Source: Actinomycetota bacterium (lineage in GTDB: Bacteria > Actinomycetota > Coriobacteriia > Anaerosomatales > Anaerosomataceae). From it: a stretch of 12,502 nucleotides of DNA. The notes below the pieces were generated by a model that was given only the letters and a program-made list of their open reading frames with translations, had not been told where the DNA came from and made no database searches. The position numbers and the translations under genes are program-made. The stretch spans positions 1-12,502 of the forward strand of contig DSAI01000055.1 of assembly GCA_011372845.1 (NCBI GenBank), written 5' to 3'. Positions 1 to 6,257 of this stretch are shown here, piece after piece; positions within the stretch are counted from its first letter, which is position 1, and every line of letters starts with the position of its first letter.

Positions 1-557
1 ATCTCGGCGGCGGCGAAGTGCGCAGCCGAGAAGAACCCGAAGGTCCAGTCGATGCCGTAGTAGTCGTTGTCGATGGTCTTGGGAAGGTGGACGATGCGGA
101 TGGGCCGCAGCCCGCCGACCACGTTCTGCAGTTCCTTGAGGTAGTTGGCCGTCTTGAGGGTGTCGTCCCCGCCTATCGACACGAGCGCGTCCACGTCATA
201 TGCCTCGAGCGCGGCGTAGACGTTGCGCAGCTTCTGGTTGCGCCGGTGGTCGGCCAGGTCGTTCTTCTGGCCCACGGGCTTGCCGGGGTTGGCCCGCGAG
301 GTGCGCAGGATGATGTCCTTGCGGTTGCGGATGCCCGAGACGTCGTTGCGGCTCAGACGGATGAAGTGCTGCCCCTCCACGAGTAGCCGGTCCTCCGAGT
401 AGTTCTCCAGGTTCTCGTACCCGTCATAGAAGCCGAGCACCTCGATGCCGCTGTTGAGGAACGACAGCGCGGCTGCGGAGATCACGGCGTTGGCGGCCGG
501 AGCAGGACCTCCGCTGAAGAGCATGCCTACCCGCTTGATGCCGGTCTCATCGTTCAC
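1..557 (-). CDS. pfp: Phosphofructokinase, PPi-dependent type (partial, C-terminus outside window)
   Basis: Phosphorylates fructose 6-phosphate to fructose 1,6-bisphosphate in the cytoplasm. 185 codons are visible from a GTG start, chosen because it is the first start upstream of the conserved glycine loop; a GGGGG stretch lies about 9 nt upstream. The frame continues off the left edge. Seen: an N-terminal loop SGGPAPAANAVI (residues 15-26), GGDDT (129-133) and PKTIDND (159-165). In the PFK family, Asp as the second acidic residue of GGDD and Lys in PKTIDND mark pyrophosphate users; ATP enzymes have GGDG and PGTIDND. PPi dependence is therefore inferred from motifs. The usual APGxN is here APAAN, a small departure. 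It follows accA by 38 nt on the same strand, so it is probably cotranscribed with accDA. Identity as a phosphofructokinase is firm; the phosphoryl donor is likely but untested. Confidence 0.9.
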   Translation of the reverse strand, partial: MNDETGIKRVGMLFSGGPAPAANAVISAAALSFLNSGIEVLGFYDGYENLENYSEDRLLVEGQHFIRLSRNDVSGIRNRKDIILRTSRANPGKPVGQKNDLADHRRNQKLRNVYAALEAYDVDALVSIGGDDTLKTANYLKELQNVVGGLRPIRIVHLPKTIDNDYYGIDWTFGFFSAAHFAAAE

Positions 558-595
558 ACGATCACGCCCCCATCGGTCCTGGCTTTTTCGGCCGT

Positions 596-1558
596 TCAGT
601 CGGTCTCGTTGTACTCCCCGATGGCGCGGAGCCGCTCGTAACGGCGTTCCAGCAGCCCGTCGGAGTCCTCCTCGCTCAACGCGTCGAGCGCGGTGGCGAT
701 TCGGACACCCACCTCACCGGCCACGGTCTCCGGCTCCCGGTGTGCGCCACCAAGCGGCTCGGGAACCACCTCGTCGGCGATACCCATCCTGAGCAGGTCC
801 TCGGCAGTGAGGGCCAAAGCCGCCGCCGACTCGGGCGCCCGCGCCGCGTCCTTGTGCAGGATCAGCGCACACATCTCGGGGCTGATGACGGAGTAGTACG
901 CATGCTCCAGCATGATCAGCCGATCGCCGAAACCGATCGCGAGAGCGCCTCCGCTACCCCCCTCGCCGATGCCCACGACCACCACAGGCACCCGCACGGC
1001 CGACAGCGTGGCGAGACAGTCGGCGATCGCCCACGCCTGGCCCCGCTCCTCGTCCTCGAGCCCGGGTGACGCGCCTGCAGTATCCAGGAACGTCACGATC
1101 GGCAGACCGAAACGGTCAGCCAGCCGCATCGCACGCTCGGCCTTGCGGAACCCTTCCGGATGCGGGCTGCCGAAGTTGCGCGCGACGTTCTCCTTGGTGG
1201 TGTGCCCCTTGTTGTGCCCGATGACCACCACGCGACGGCCACCGAGAGTGGCAAGCGCCGTGTACATCGCCTGGTCGTCTGCGAACCGGCGGTCGCCCCT
1301 GAGCTCCACGACATCGTCGAAGAGGTATGCCACGTAGTCGACGGTCTTGGGCCGGTCGGGGTGCCGGCTCACCTGTACCTTCTCCCACGGGCTCAGCGTG
1401 GAGTACAGCGTGGCCCGGAGCCGCTCGACCTCGCGCTCCAGCTCCGCGATCTCAGCGGCGAGTTGCGGGGTCGATGCGATATCGAGATTCGCGAGCGCTG
1501 CGAGCTTCTCTTCCAGGTCGGCGAGCGGGCGCTCGAACTCCATCACGAAGCGCGCCAT
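596..1558 (-). CDS. accA: Acetyl-CoA carboxylase carboxyltransferase subunit alpha
   Basis: The alpha subunit of the carboxyltransferase moves the carboxyl group from carboxybiotin to acetyl-CoA, giving malonyl-CoA for fatty acid synthesis; it works as an alpha2beta2 complex with AccD. The 320-residue product has the family's usual length. Seen: the N-terminal FERPLADLEEKL helix, then DTAGASPGLEDEERGQ, GIGEGGSGGALA and the C-terminal carboxyltransferase motif SVISPEMCALI. The ATG overlaps the TGA of accD by one base (TGATG), so translation is probably coupled. A GTG one codon upstream (1561) and an ATG six codons inside are alternative starts. No accB or accC (biotin carrier, biotin carboxylase) lies in the window, so the other half of the enzyme must be encoded elsewhere. 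Confidence 0.95.
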   Translation of the reverse strand: MARFVMEFERPLADLEEKLAALANLDIASTPQLAAEIAELEREVERLRATLYSTLSPWEKVQVSRHPDRPKTVDYVAYLFDDVVELRGDRRFADDQAMYTALATLGGRRVVVIGHNKGHTTKENVARNFGSPHPEGFRKAERAMRLADRFGLPIVTFLDTAGASPGLEDEERGQAWAIADCLATLSAVRVPVVVVGIGEGGSGGALAIGFGDRLIMLEHAYYSVISPEMCALILHKDAARAPESAAALALTAEDLLRMGIADEVVPEPLGGAHREPETVAGEVGVRIATALDALSEEDSDGLLERRYERLRAIGEYNETD

Positions 1559-2484
1559 CACGCCTCACCGCCTTCGGGAAGGAGCGCGGGCGTGTCGTCT
1601 GCTCCGGCGGGGACGGCGCGATCGGCGGGCATCAGATAGCCGAGCACCGTGGCCACTCGGGAACGCGACTCCCCGCGAGGCACGACCTCATCGATCATCC
1701 CGTGCGACTGGAGCGAGGCGGCGGTCTGGAACCCCTTAGGAAGCGACCGGCGTATGGTCTGCTCCACCAGCCGGGGACCCGCGAAGCCGATCATCGCGCC
1801 CGGCTCGGCGAATATGACGTCGGCCAGTACGGCGAAGCTCGCCGTGACGCCACCGTAGGTGGGGTTCACAAGCATCGAGACGTAGGGAAGCCCCGCTCGC
1901 GACAGCCGTTCGGCGGCGGCGGCCGTCTGCGCCATCTGCATGAGTGAGAGCATCCCCTCCTGCATGCGGGCGCCGCCTGACGCCACGATCATGACGACAC
2001 CGCGCTGTTCCGTTCTCGCGCGCTCGAAGGCACGGGCGATACGCTCGCCCACCACGGATCCCATGGACGCTCCGATGAACCTGAAGTCGAGCGCGCCCAC
2101 CACAACCGGATGACCGTCGATTGTGGCCGTCCCCGTGAGCGCCGCATCGTCCATCCCAGTGGTCTGGCATGCGCGCTCCAGACTGGAGGCGTACGGCTTG
2201 CCGGCCGAGAAGCGCAGGGGGTCGCTTGAGACCAGGCCCGCATCGATCTCCGCGAAGCTTCCCGGATCGACCAACGCGTCGATCCTGTCCCGGGCAATCA
2301 ATTCGAAATGGTGATCACAGTGGGGACAGACCGACAGGCTGCGCTCGACCTCTCCCTGATAAAGCGTGCGTTTGCACTCGGGGCAGGTCCGCCACACGCC
2401 ATCGGGCAGACTCTCCGTGCCGCTACCGGTGGATACCGTGTACCGGCGCCCTTCGCGCTGTTTGAACCAGTCGTTGATCGGCAT
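1558..2484 (-). CDS. accD: Acetyl-CoA carboxylase carboxyltransferase subunit beta
   Basis: The beta subunit of the acetyl-CoA carboxylase carboxyltransferase, partner of AccA. The 308-residue product starts MPINDWFKQR, the typical AccD opening, which fixes the ATG at 2484 even though the frame stays open far upstream; GGAG lies about 6 nt before it. Seen: an N-terminal zinc ribbon with Cys34, Cys37, Cys53 and Cys56, followed by the crotonase-like core with ASGGARMQEGMLSLMQMAQT and NPTYGGVTASFA. This four-Cys bacterial AccD type differs from the large biotin-free carboxylase subunits of mycolic-acid actinobacteria. The gene leads directly into accA with an overlap. Upstream, a strong hairpin separates it from the aldolase gene, and a TATCAT -10-like box lies at the base of that hairpin. 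Confidence 0.96.
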   Translation of the reverse strand: MPINDWFKQREGRRYTVSTGSGTESLPDGVWRTCPECKRTLYQGEVERSLSVCPHCDHHFELIARDRIDALVDPGSFAEIDAGLVSSDPLRFSAGKPYASSLERACQTTGMDDAALTGTATIDGHPVVVGALDFRFIGASMGSVVGERIARAFERARTEQRGVVMIVASGGARMQEGMLSLMQMAQTAAAAERLSRAGLPYVSMLVNPTYGGVTASFAVLADVIFAEPGAMIGFAGPRLVEQTIRRSLPKGFQTAASLQSHGMIDEVVPRGESRSRVATVLGYLMPADRAVPAGADDTPALLPEGGEA

Positions 2485-2519
2485 ATCGCTCCACGACCCT
2501 CGGCAACGTACAGGTGGTA

Positions 2520-2557
2520 ATGATAGCGCGGCACCGCCACCGGGGCGATGCCGCGCT
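2520..2557 (-). terminator. Strong hairpin between aldolase and accD, possible terminator or attenuator
   Basis: On the minus strand, AGCGCGGCA (2557-2549) pairs perfectly with TGCCGCGCT (2533-2525). Inside come a U.G wobble and a further CGCC/GGCG stem around a 5-nt loop, so about 14 pairs in all. The 3' flank is ATCATTACC, not a real U-run, so it is at best a weak intrinsic terminator. The same bases contain TATCAT (minus strand 2525-2520), a 5/6 match to a -10 box, with no good -35 seen. The hairpin could reduce read-through from the aldolase gene into accDA, protect the aldolase mRNA 3' end, or overlap an accD promoter. The structure is certain on paper; its role is inference. Confidence 0.45.
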
Positions 2558-2579
2558 CTCGATCGCAGGCACCTTTGCG

Positions 2580-3539
2580 CTAGACGGTGAACTCCTTCTC
2601 GCCTTCGAACACCGCGAGTGCGTCGTCCACGGGCCAATCGCCGAGGGTGATAGCGCTGATGGCTTTGGTGAGCCGCACCGCCTCGTCGAGCGGACGCTGG
2701 TGGATGTTGCGTCCCGTGGCGTTGCCGCTGGCTCCACCCACGTGGATCTGCTCCCACAGCTGAGTGAGGAATGTCGTGGCGTCAACGGTGGAGCCACCGG
2801 CACACACGAGCCCGGTGCGCCCAGCAGCCGCGGCCGCCTCCTTGAGTTTCTCGGCGGACGACTTCTCGTCGTCGCCTTTGGGCGGGTTGACCTTCACGAA
2901 GTCGGCTCCCAGGCTCACGGCCACGCCGGCGGCGCCCGCGATCAGGTGCGCGTCTTTCTCATCGATGACGGCCTTCCCGCGGGGGTAGATCCACAGCACC
3001 ACGAGCAGACCCACGGAGTGCGCGTCGGCGATGAGCTGCCCCGCCTCCTGCATCATGTTCGCCTCGTACTCGCTGCCGAGGTAGATCGTGTAGCCCACGC
3101 CCACGGCGTTCACGCCGTTGTCGCGCAGATCGAGGACTGCCTGGATGTCGTAGAGCTGCGGGCTGTACGGGTCATCCTGGTGCTTGGCCGGATCCTTGGC
3201 CGAGGTCTTCACCAGGTGCGTCTTGGAGTTCATCTTCACGAGGTAGTTGATATCCGGATAGTCGGCTGCATACTGCGCGATGAGCCCGCGCTGGCCGGCG
3301 AGCACGCCGCAGATGCCCTGGTCGCCGATGCGGAAGAGGTGCTCGGGCTCCGCGTCTTCAGGAGCGATGCCGTCACCGTAGAAGTCGTCGTTCAGATGCT
3401 CGACCTTCTGGTCGCAGGCGAAGAGCATGAGGCGCCCCGTGCCCCGGGTGGCCGCCAGGTAGTTGTCGATGTAGGTCTCGCGCGCCTCGGCGGGCACGTC
3501 CACCGGGACTCTGACCTGGTCACGCGTGATGCTCGGCAT
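2580..3539 (-). CDS. Class I fructose-bisphosphate aldolase, DhnA/FbaB family
   Basis: Predicted to split fructose 1,6-bisphosphate into dihydroxyacetone phosphate and glyceraldehyde 3-phosphate, or the reverse in gluconeogenesis, through a Schiff-base lysine. The 319 residues follow the FbaB/DhnA TIM barrel: FACDQKVEHLN (40-50) near the N terminus, GADFVKVNPPKG with the likely Schiff-base Lys216, CAGGS (246-250), and the phosphate-binding GGASGNATGRNIHQR (268-282). The ATG at 3539 is preceded by GAGGAGG with 5 nt spacing, which rules out the longer upstream reading. It lies downstream of the GNAT gene with a 107-nt gap and upstream of accD. The same fold includes ADH synthase and other aldolases, so the exact substrate is inferred; a phosphofructokinase gene nearby supports the glycolytic role. 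Confidence 0.88.
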   Translation of the reverse strand: MPSITRDQVRVPVDVPAEARETYIDNYLAATRGTGRLMLFACDQKVEHLNDDFYGDGIAPEDAEPEHLFRIGDQGICGVLAGQRGLIAQYAADYPDINYLVKMNSKTHLVKTSAKDPAKHQDDPYSPQLYDIQAVLDLRDNGVNAVGVGYTIYLGSEYEANMMQEAGQLIADAHSVGLLVVLWIYPRGKAVIDEKDAHLIAGAAGVAVSLGADFVKVNPPKGDDEKSSAEKLKEAAAAAGRTGLVCAGGSTVDATTFLTQLWEQIHVGGASGNATGRNIHQRPLDEAVRLTKAISAITLGDWPVDDALAVFEGEKEFTV

Positions 3540-3550
3540 ATGGTCCTCCT

Positions 3551-3574
3551 CGTGATCGGGTGAATACGTGATCG
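3551..3574 (-). repeat. Direct repeat CGATCACG x2 in aldolase leader
   Basis: The octamer CGATCACG (minus strand) occurs twice, 16 nt apart start to start, just upstream of the aldolase ribosome site. Spacing of about one and a half helical turns could suit a regulator. However, the same octamer occurs several times inside coding regions of this window, so chance is a fair explanation. It is noted because it is the only ordered repeat in the 107-nt gap between the GNAT and aldolase genes. Confidence 0.2.
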
Positions 3575-3646
3575 CGGGCGCACGCATCCGGCGTGCCGGT
3601 GCACACCGCCCGCACATAGGTTATGCCACAAACGCGCTCGATGCTA

Positions 3647-4093
3647 TCACCCGATACGCTTCTCCATCCGCACGTGAGGAACACCCGTGCGGCCGAAGGG
3701 AAAGACGTCGCTCACCGTGCGCCATCCGATGCGCGTGTTGAAGCCCTCCGCGGTCGTGCGGGCGTTGAGTGTGAGCAGGGCGATCCCGCGGCGCCGCGCC
3801 TCGTCCTCGATGCCGGTCATCAGCGCGCTCCCAACGCCGCCGCCCTGGAGCTCGGGCAGCACGCTCACCTGCCGAACATGGCCGGTGCCGTCGGGTTCCA
3901 ACAGCATGTTCGCGTACCCCACGAGCTTGCCGTCACGGAACGCCGCGATATGCAGACGATCTGCCCCCTCGTCGTCCCAACGGTCGTCACGCGGGATCCC
4001 GAACGGGGCGAACAGCACCTCATGGCGCAGTGCGTGCACCTCGGTCATCCGTGGGTCGCCAGGGTCGAGCCATTCGAGCACGATGTCCCGCAT
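3647..4093 (-). CDS. GNAT-family N-acetyltransferase (ElaA/YjcF-like)
   Basis: A 148-residue single-domain acetyl-CoA-dependent acetyltransferase; the substrate is unknown. Seen: motif A, VRQVSVLPELQGGGVGSALM (73-92), with the Q-G-G-G-V-G pyrophosphate loop at 83-88. The C-terminal GFNTRIGW...FPFGRTGVPHVRMEK pattern resembles the ElaA/YjcF group, which ends in a 'GIPHxxM' type signature. The ATG is placed 1 nt after the nadE stop (TGAGATG), so translation is probably coupled to nadE; the frame is open upstream but that part reads as nonsense overlapping nadE. Coupling to NAD synthesis does not by itself reveal the target. Family assignment is firm, function open. Confidence 0.88.
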   Translation of the reverse strand: MRDIVLEWLDPGDPRMTEVHALRHEVLFAPFGIPRDDRWDDEGADRLHIAAFRDGKLVGYANMLLEPDGTGHVRQVSVLPELQGGGVGSALMTGIEDEARRRGIALLTLNARTTAEGFNTRIGWRTVSDVFPFGRTGVPHVRMEKRIG

Positions 4094-4094
4094 C

Positions 4095-5684
4095 TCAGCC
4101 CCGGTACGCGTTGGTGATGGGCATGCGGCGGTCGCGCCCGAACGCCTTGGCCGTGACGCGCGTCCCCGGCGCGGCCTGACGGCGCTTGTACTCGGCGGCG
4201 TCCACCATCCGCACCACCCGTTCCACGACCTCCGGATCGTGGCCATACGCGACGAGGTCGTCCACCGAGCGGTCCTCCTCGATGTAGCCGAGAAGCACCG
4301 CGTCGAGCACGTCGTAGGGCGGGAGGCTGTCCTGATCGGTCTGATCGGGGCGAAGCTCTGCCGAGGGAGCCTTGCTCAGCGTGGCCCCGGGGACGGCCGG
4401 CGAAACCGTGTTGCGCCAGCGGGCTATATCGTAGACATGCGTCTTGAAAACGTCCTTGATGGGCGCATAGCCGCCCGCCATGTCCCCATAGAGTGTGGAG
4501 TAGCCCACTGCGAGCTCGCTCTTGTTGCCCGTGACCAGCACCAGCCAGCCGTTCGCGTTGGAAAGCGCCATCAGCATCGTGCCGCGGATGCGCGCCTGCA
4601 GGTTCTCCTCGGCAAGCGTGCGCTCCAACCGCCCGGCGGCAGGCTCGAGTGCGTCGAGCAGGGCCCGGTGAGGCGTGTCGATCGGCAGCGTATGGGTTGT
4701 GATGCCGAGGTTCGCGGCAAGCTCGAGCGCGTCGCGCACGCTCCCCTCGCTCGAGTACGGCCCCGGCAGCAGCACGCCATGCACATGATCCGCGCCGAGC
4801 GCGTCGACCGCCACGGTCGCCACCAGCGCGGAGTCCACGCCACCCGAGAGGCCGAGGACCACATCGGCGAAACCGTTCTTGCGGCAGTAGTCGCGGAGTC
4901 CGAGAACCAGCGCGCGGTGCACCTCCTCGGGACCCTCGGGCGACAACCTGAGGGACTCGGCACGAATCGCGCCCGGCGCGATATCGAATGAGACGACGTC
5001 CTCCGCGAACGCGGCCGCGCGGGCAGCGAGGGTGCCGTCGGGAGACAGCAGCATGGACCGCCCGTCGAACACGAGCTCGTCCTGCCCTCCCACGAGGTTG
5101 CAGTACGCCACCCATACGCCGCTGTCCGAGGCTCTGGCGCGGAGCATATCCTCGCGCTCGCAACCCTTGCCCCGGTGGAACGGCGACGCCGAGATGTTGA
5201 GCACCGCCTGCGCACCCGCCGCCGCAACACGCTCCACGGTCGCCGACGACCAGATATCCTCGCAGACCGTGAGTGCGCACTTCACGCCGGCGATCTCGAC
5301 GATGATGTCGCTCTGCCCCGGCTCGAAGTAGCGCTCCTCGTCGAAGACGCCGTAGTTGGGCAGAAGCCGCTTGTGGTAGACCGCTCGCACCTGCCCGTCA
5401 GCCAGATACGCCGCCGCATTATGCAACCCTCTGTCCGAGCGGGTCACGCACCCTGCCACGCACGGCCGAATGGCCTGCGCAGCCAACCGCTCGAGCGCCG
5501 CCTCGGAGCGCTCCACGAACCCGGCCCGCGCCAGGAGGTCCTCAGGCGGATAGCCGGTGAGCGCAAGTTCGGGCAGAAGCACGACGTCAGCGCCGTCGGC
5601 CGAAGCCACGGCGTCAAGGCACCGCTGGAGACTGCCTTCGATATCCCCCACGGTGACGTCGATCTGTGCAAGCGCGATACGCAT
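4095..5684 (-). CDS. nadE: Glutamine-dependent NAD+ synthetase
   Basis: Makes NAD+ from deamido-NAD+ (nicotinate adenine dinucleotide) with ATP, using ammonia from glutamine; the last step of NAD synthesis. The 529 residues are two domains. An N-terminal nitrilase-type amidase carries the Glu-Lys-Cys triad: Glu39 (LLPELALTGYPPEDLL), Lys105 (YHKRLLPNYGVFDE) and Cys141 (VCEDIW). A C-terminal ATP pyrophosphatase domain has the P-loop SGGVDS at 280-285. Because the amidase triad is intact, glutamine is the predicted nitrogen source. The ATG at 5684 gives the exact family start. No Shine-Dalgarno sequence precedes it, but a TAGACT box ends 6 nt upstream, which suggests a leaderless mRNA. The gene is divergent from the selenoprotein gene (149-nt gap) and leads into the GNAT gene. 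Confidence 0.97.
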   Translation of the reverse strand: MRIALAQIDVTVGDIEGSLQRCLDAVASADGADVVLLPELALTGYPPEDLLARAGFVERSEAALERLAAQAIRPCVAGCVTRSDRGLHNAAAYLADGQVRAVYHKRLLPNYGVFDEERYFEPGQSDIIVEIAGVKCALTVCEDIWSSATVERVAAAGAQAVLNISASPFHRGKGCEREDMLRARASDSGVWVAYCNLVGGQDELVFDGRSMLLSPDGTLAARAAAFAEDVVSFDIAPGAIRAESLRLSPEGPEEVHRALVLGLRDYCRKNGFADVVLGLSGGVDSALVATVAVDALGADHVHGVLLPGPYSSEGSVRDALELAANLGITTHTLPIDTPHRALLDALEPAAGRLERTLAEENLQARIRGTMLMALSNANGWLVLVTGNKSELAVGYSTLYGDMAGGYAPIKDVFKTHVYDIARWRNTVSPAVPGATLSKAPSAELRPDQTDQDSLPPYDVLDAVLLGYIEEDRSVDDLVAYGHDPEVVERVVRMVDAAEYKRRQAAPGTRVTAKAFGRDRRMPITNAYRG

Positions 5685-5690
5685 GCGGTG

Positions 5691-5696
5691 AGTCTA
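5691..5696 (-). promoter_or_regulatory. Possible leaderless -10 box of nadE (TAGACT)
   Basis: TAGACT matches the TANNNT form of the -10 element and ends 6 nt before the nadE ATG, which would put the transcription start at or next to the start codon. There is no GGAGG-like sequence in the 20 nt upstream, unlike most other genes in this window. No convincing -35 is visible (GTTCCG at the right distance is poor). Inference from spacing and the missing ribosome site. Confidence 0.4.
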
Positions 5697-5797
5697 CCAC
5701 CACGACGCGCGCCCGGAACGCGCGCACCACCTGTCGCCCGTGCGGGCCGATGGTCGGGCCACCCGGTTCCTCGCTCCATCCATGCGCGCCGTTCGGG

Positions 5798-5814
5798 GTA
5801 CACTTGGCGTGTAC
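5798..5814 (+). promoter_or_regulatory. Palindrome overlapping -10-like TACACT upstream of selenoprotein gene
   Basis: GTACAC-TTGGC-GTGTAC is a perfect 6-bp inverted repeat with a 5-nt spacer, ending 6 nt before the GAGAGGAG ribosome site of the selenoprotein gene. It contains TACACT (5799-5804), which matches 4 of 6 positions of the -10 consensus; no clear -35 is seen. A half-site symmetry of 17 bp over a promoter-like box is what a dimeric repressor operator looks like, but it could also form a short hairpin in the 5' leader. Role is inference. Confidence 0.35.
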
Positions 5815-5833
5815 GTCAACGAGAGGAGCCGCC

Positions 5834-6244
5834 ATGCGCCCCCTGATACGTGTCGTTCTCATCGCTCTTGTCGTGGTGTTCTCCGCCTCGTTCGCCGCCT
5901 GCGCGAACGGCGGCGGGACCGCATCATCCGGCGACCTCGTGGCCGATGAGCGGCCTGTGCCCGACGGGATGCCGGTGATGTACGAGTTCTTCACCACCAG
6001 TTGACCCAGCTGCACCAAGATGGCGCCCATCGTGAATGGGCTCAAGCCGCAGTACGAGGACGACGTTGCGATCCGCATGTACAACGTCGAATCGAGCACC
6101 GAGGGCAACCAGCTCGCGCAGGACTACGGCGTGCAGTTCGTACCGACCTTCGTCTTCGTGAACGCCGACGGCACCGTGGCCGACACGCTCATCGGAGAGG
6201 TGTCCGAGAACACGCTGAAAGCGTCGCTCGACGCCTTGAAGTGA
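5834..6244 (+). CDS. Thioredoxin-fold lipoprotein, probable selenoprotein (UPSC active site; TGA at 6002-6004 read as Sec)
   Basis: Predicted 136-residue exported thiol/selenol redox protein. The ATG follows GAGAGGAG by 5 nt. Residues 1-21 are a signal peptide with a lipobox-like FAAC, so the mature protein is probably lipid-anchored outside the membrane with a short Gly/Ser/Asp linker. The thioredoxin domain follows: VMYEFFTTS, then TGA at codon 57, then PSC (58-60), TKMAPIV, and the cis-Pro loop VPTFVFVNADG near 105-115. The stop therefore sits exactly at the first Cys of the CxxC motif, the resolving Cys60 remains, and the same frame continues through the entire C-terminal half of the fold to a TGA at 6242. 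This is the classic signature of a selenocysteine (UxxC). A SECIS-like hairpin follows. Function would be reduction of an extracytoplasmic disulfide or peroxide; partner unknown. The alternative is a nonsense mutation or sequencing error of TGC/TGT. Confidence 0.85.
6010..6052 (+). promoter_or_regulatory. Candidate bacterial SECIS element
   Basis: Just after the in-frame TGA, GCCCAT (6025-6030) pairs perfectly with ATGGGC (6036-6041) around the loop CGTGA. The loop begins 26 nt after the TGA and has a G as its second base followed by T, as expected for SelB recognition in bacterial SECIS elements. The stem can be extended by GGC/GCC (6022-6024 with 6046-6048, leaving a 4-nt 3' bulge) and CTGC/GCAG (6010-6013 with 6049-6052, leaving an 8-nt 5' bulge). 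It lies wholly inside the coding region, as bacterial SECIS elements do. Pairing is seen; SelB binding is inferred. Confidence 0.6.
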
Positions 6245-6257
6245 GGTTCGCCGGGCA

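Noticed and set aside
2485..2757. N-terminal extension of accD into the aldolase gene
   Set aside because: The extra 91 residues read as Arg/His-rich shadow of the aldolase. The standard AccD start MPINDWF lies at 2484 with a ribosome site.
2514..3563. Long plus-strand open frame antisense to the aldolase
   Set aside because: High GC keeps antisense frames open. The minus strand encodes a complete, motif-bearing aldolase, and the plus frame has no start signal or family motif.
4094..4246. N-terminal extension of the GNAT protein over nadE
   Set aside because: It overlaps the conserved C-terminal end of NadE and lacks acetyltransferase features.
3687..4991. Long plus-strand open frames antisense to nadE, the GNAT gene and trpB1 (also 6988-8178)
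   Set aside because: They mirror well-conserved genes and show only skewed Arg/His/Pro-rich composition.
5705..5725. ACGCGCGC repeats between nadE and the selenoprotein gene
   Set aside because: Simple alternating GC sequence, expected at this base composition; no U-run and no link to a start or stop.
6002..6004. TGA as an ordinary stop ending a short protein
   Set aside because: The thioredoxin fold continues in the same frame with its resolving Cys and cis-Pro loop, and the TGA replaces precisely the catalytic Cys. A random nonsense mutation there is much less likely than Sec.
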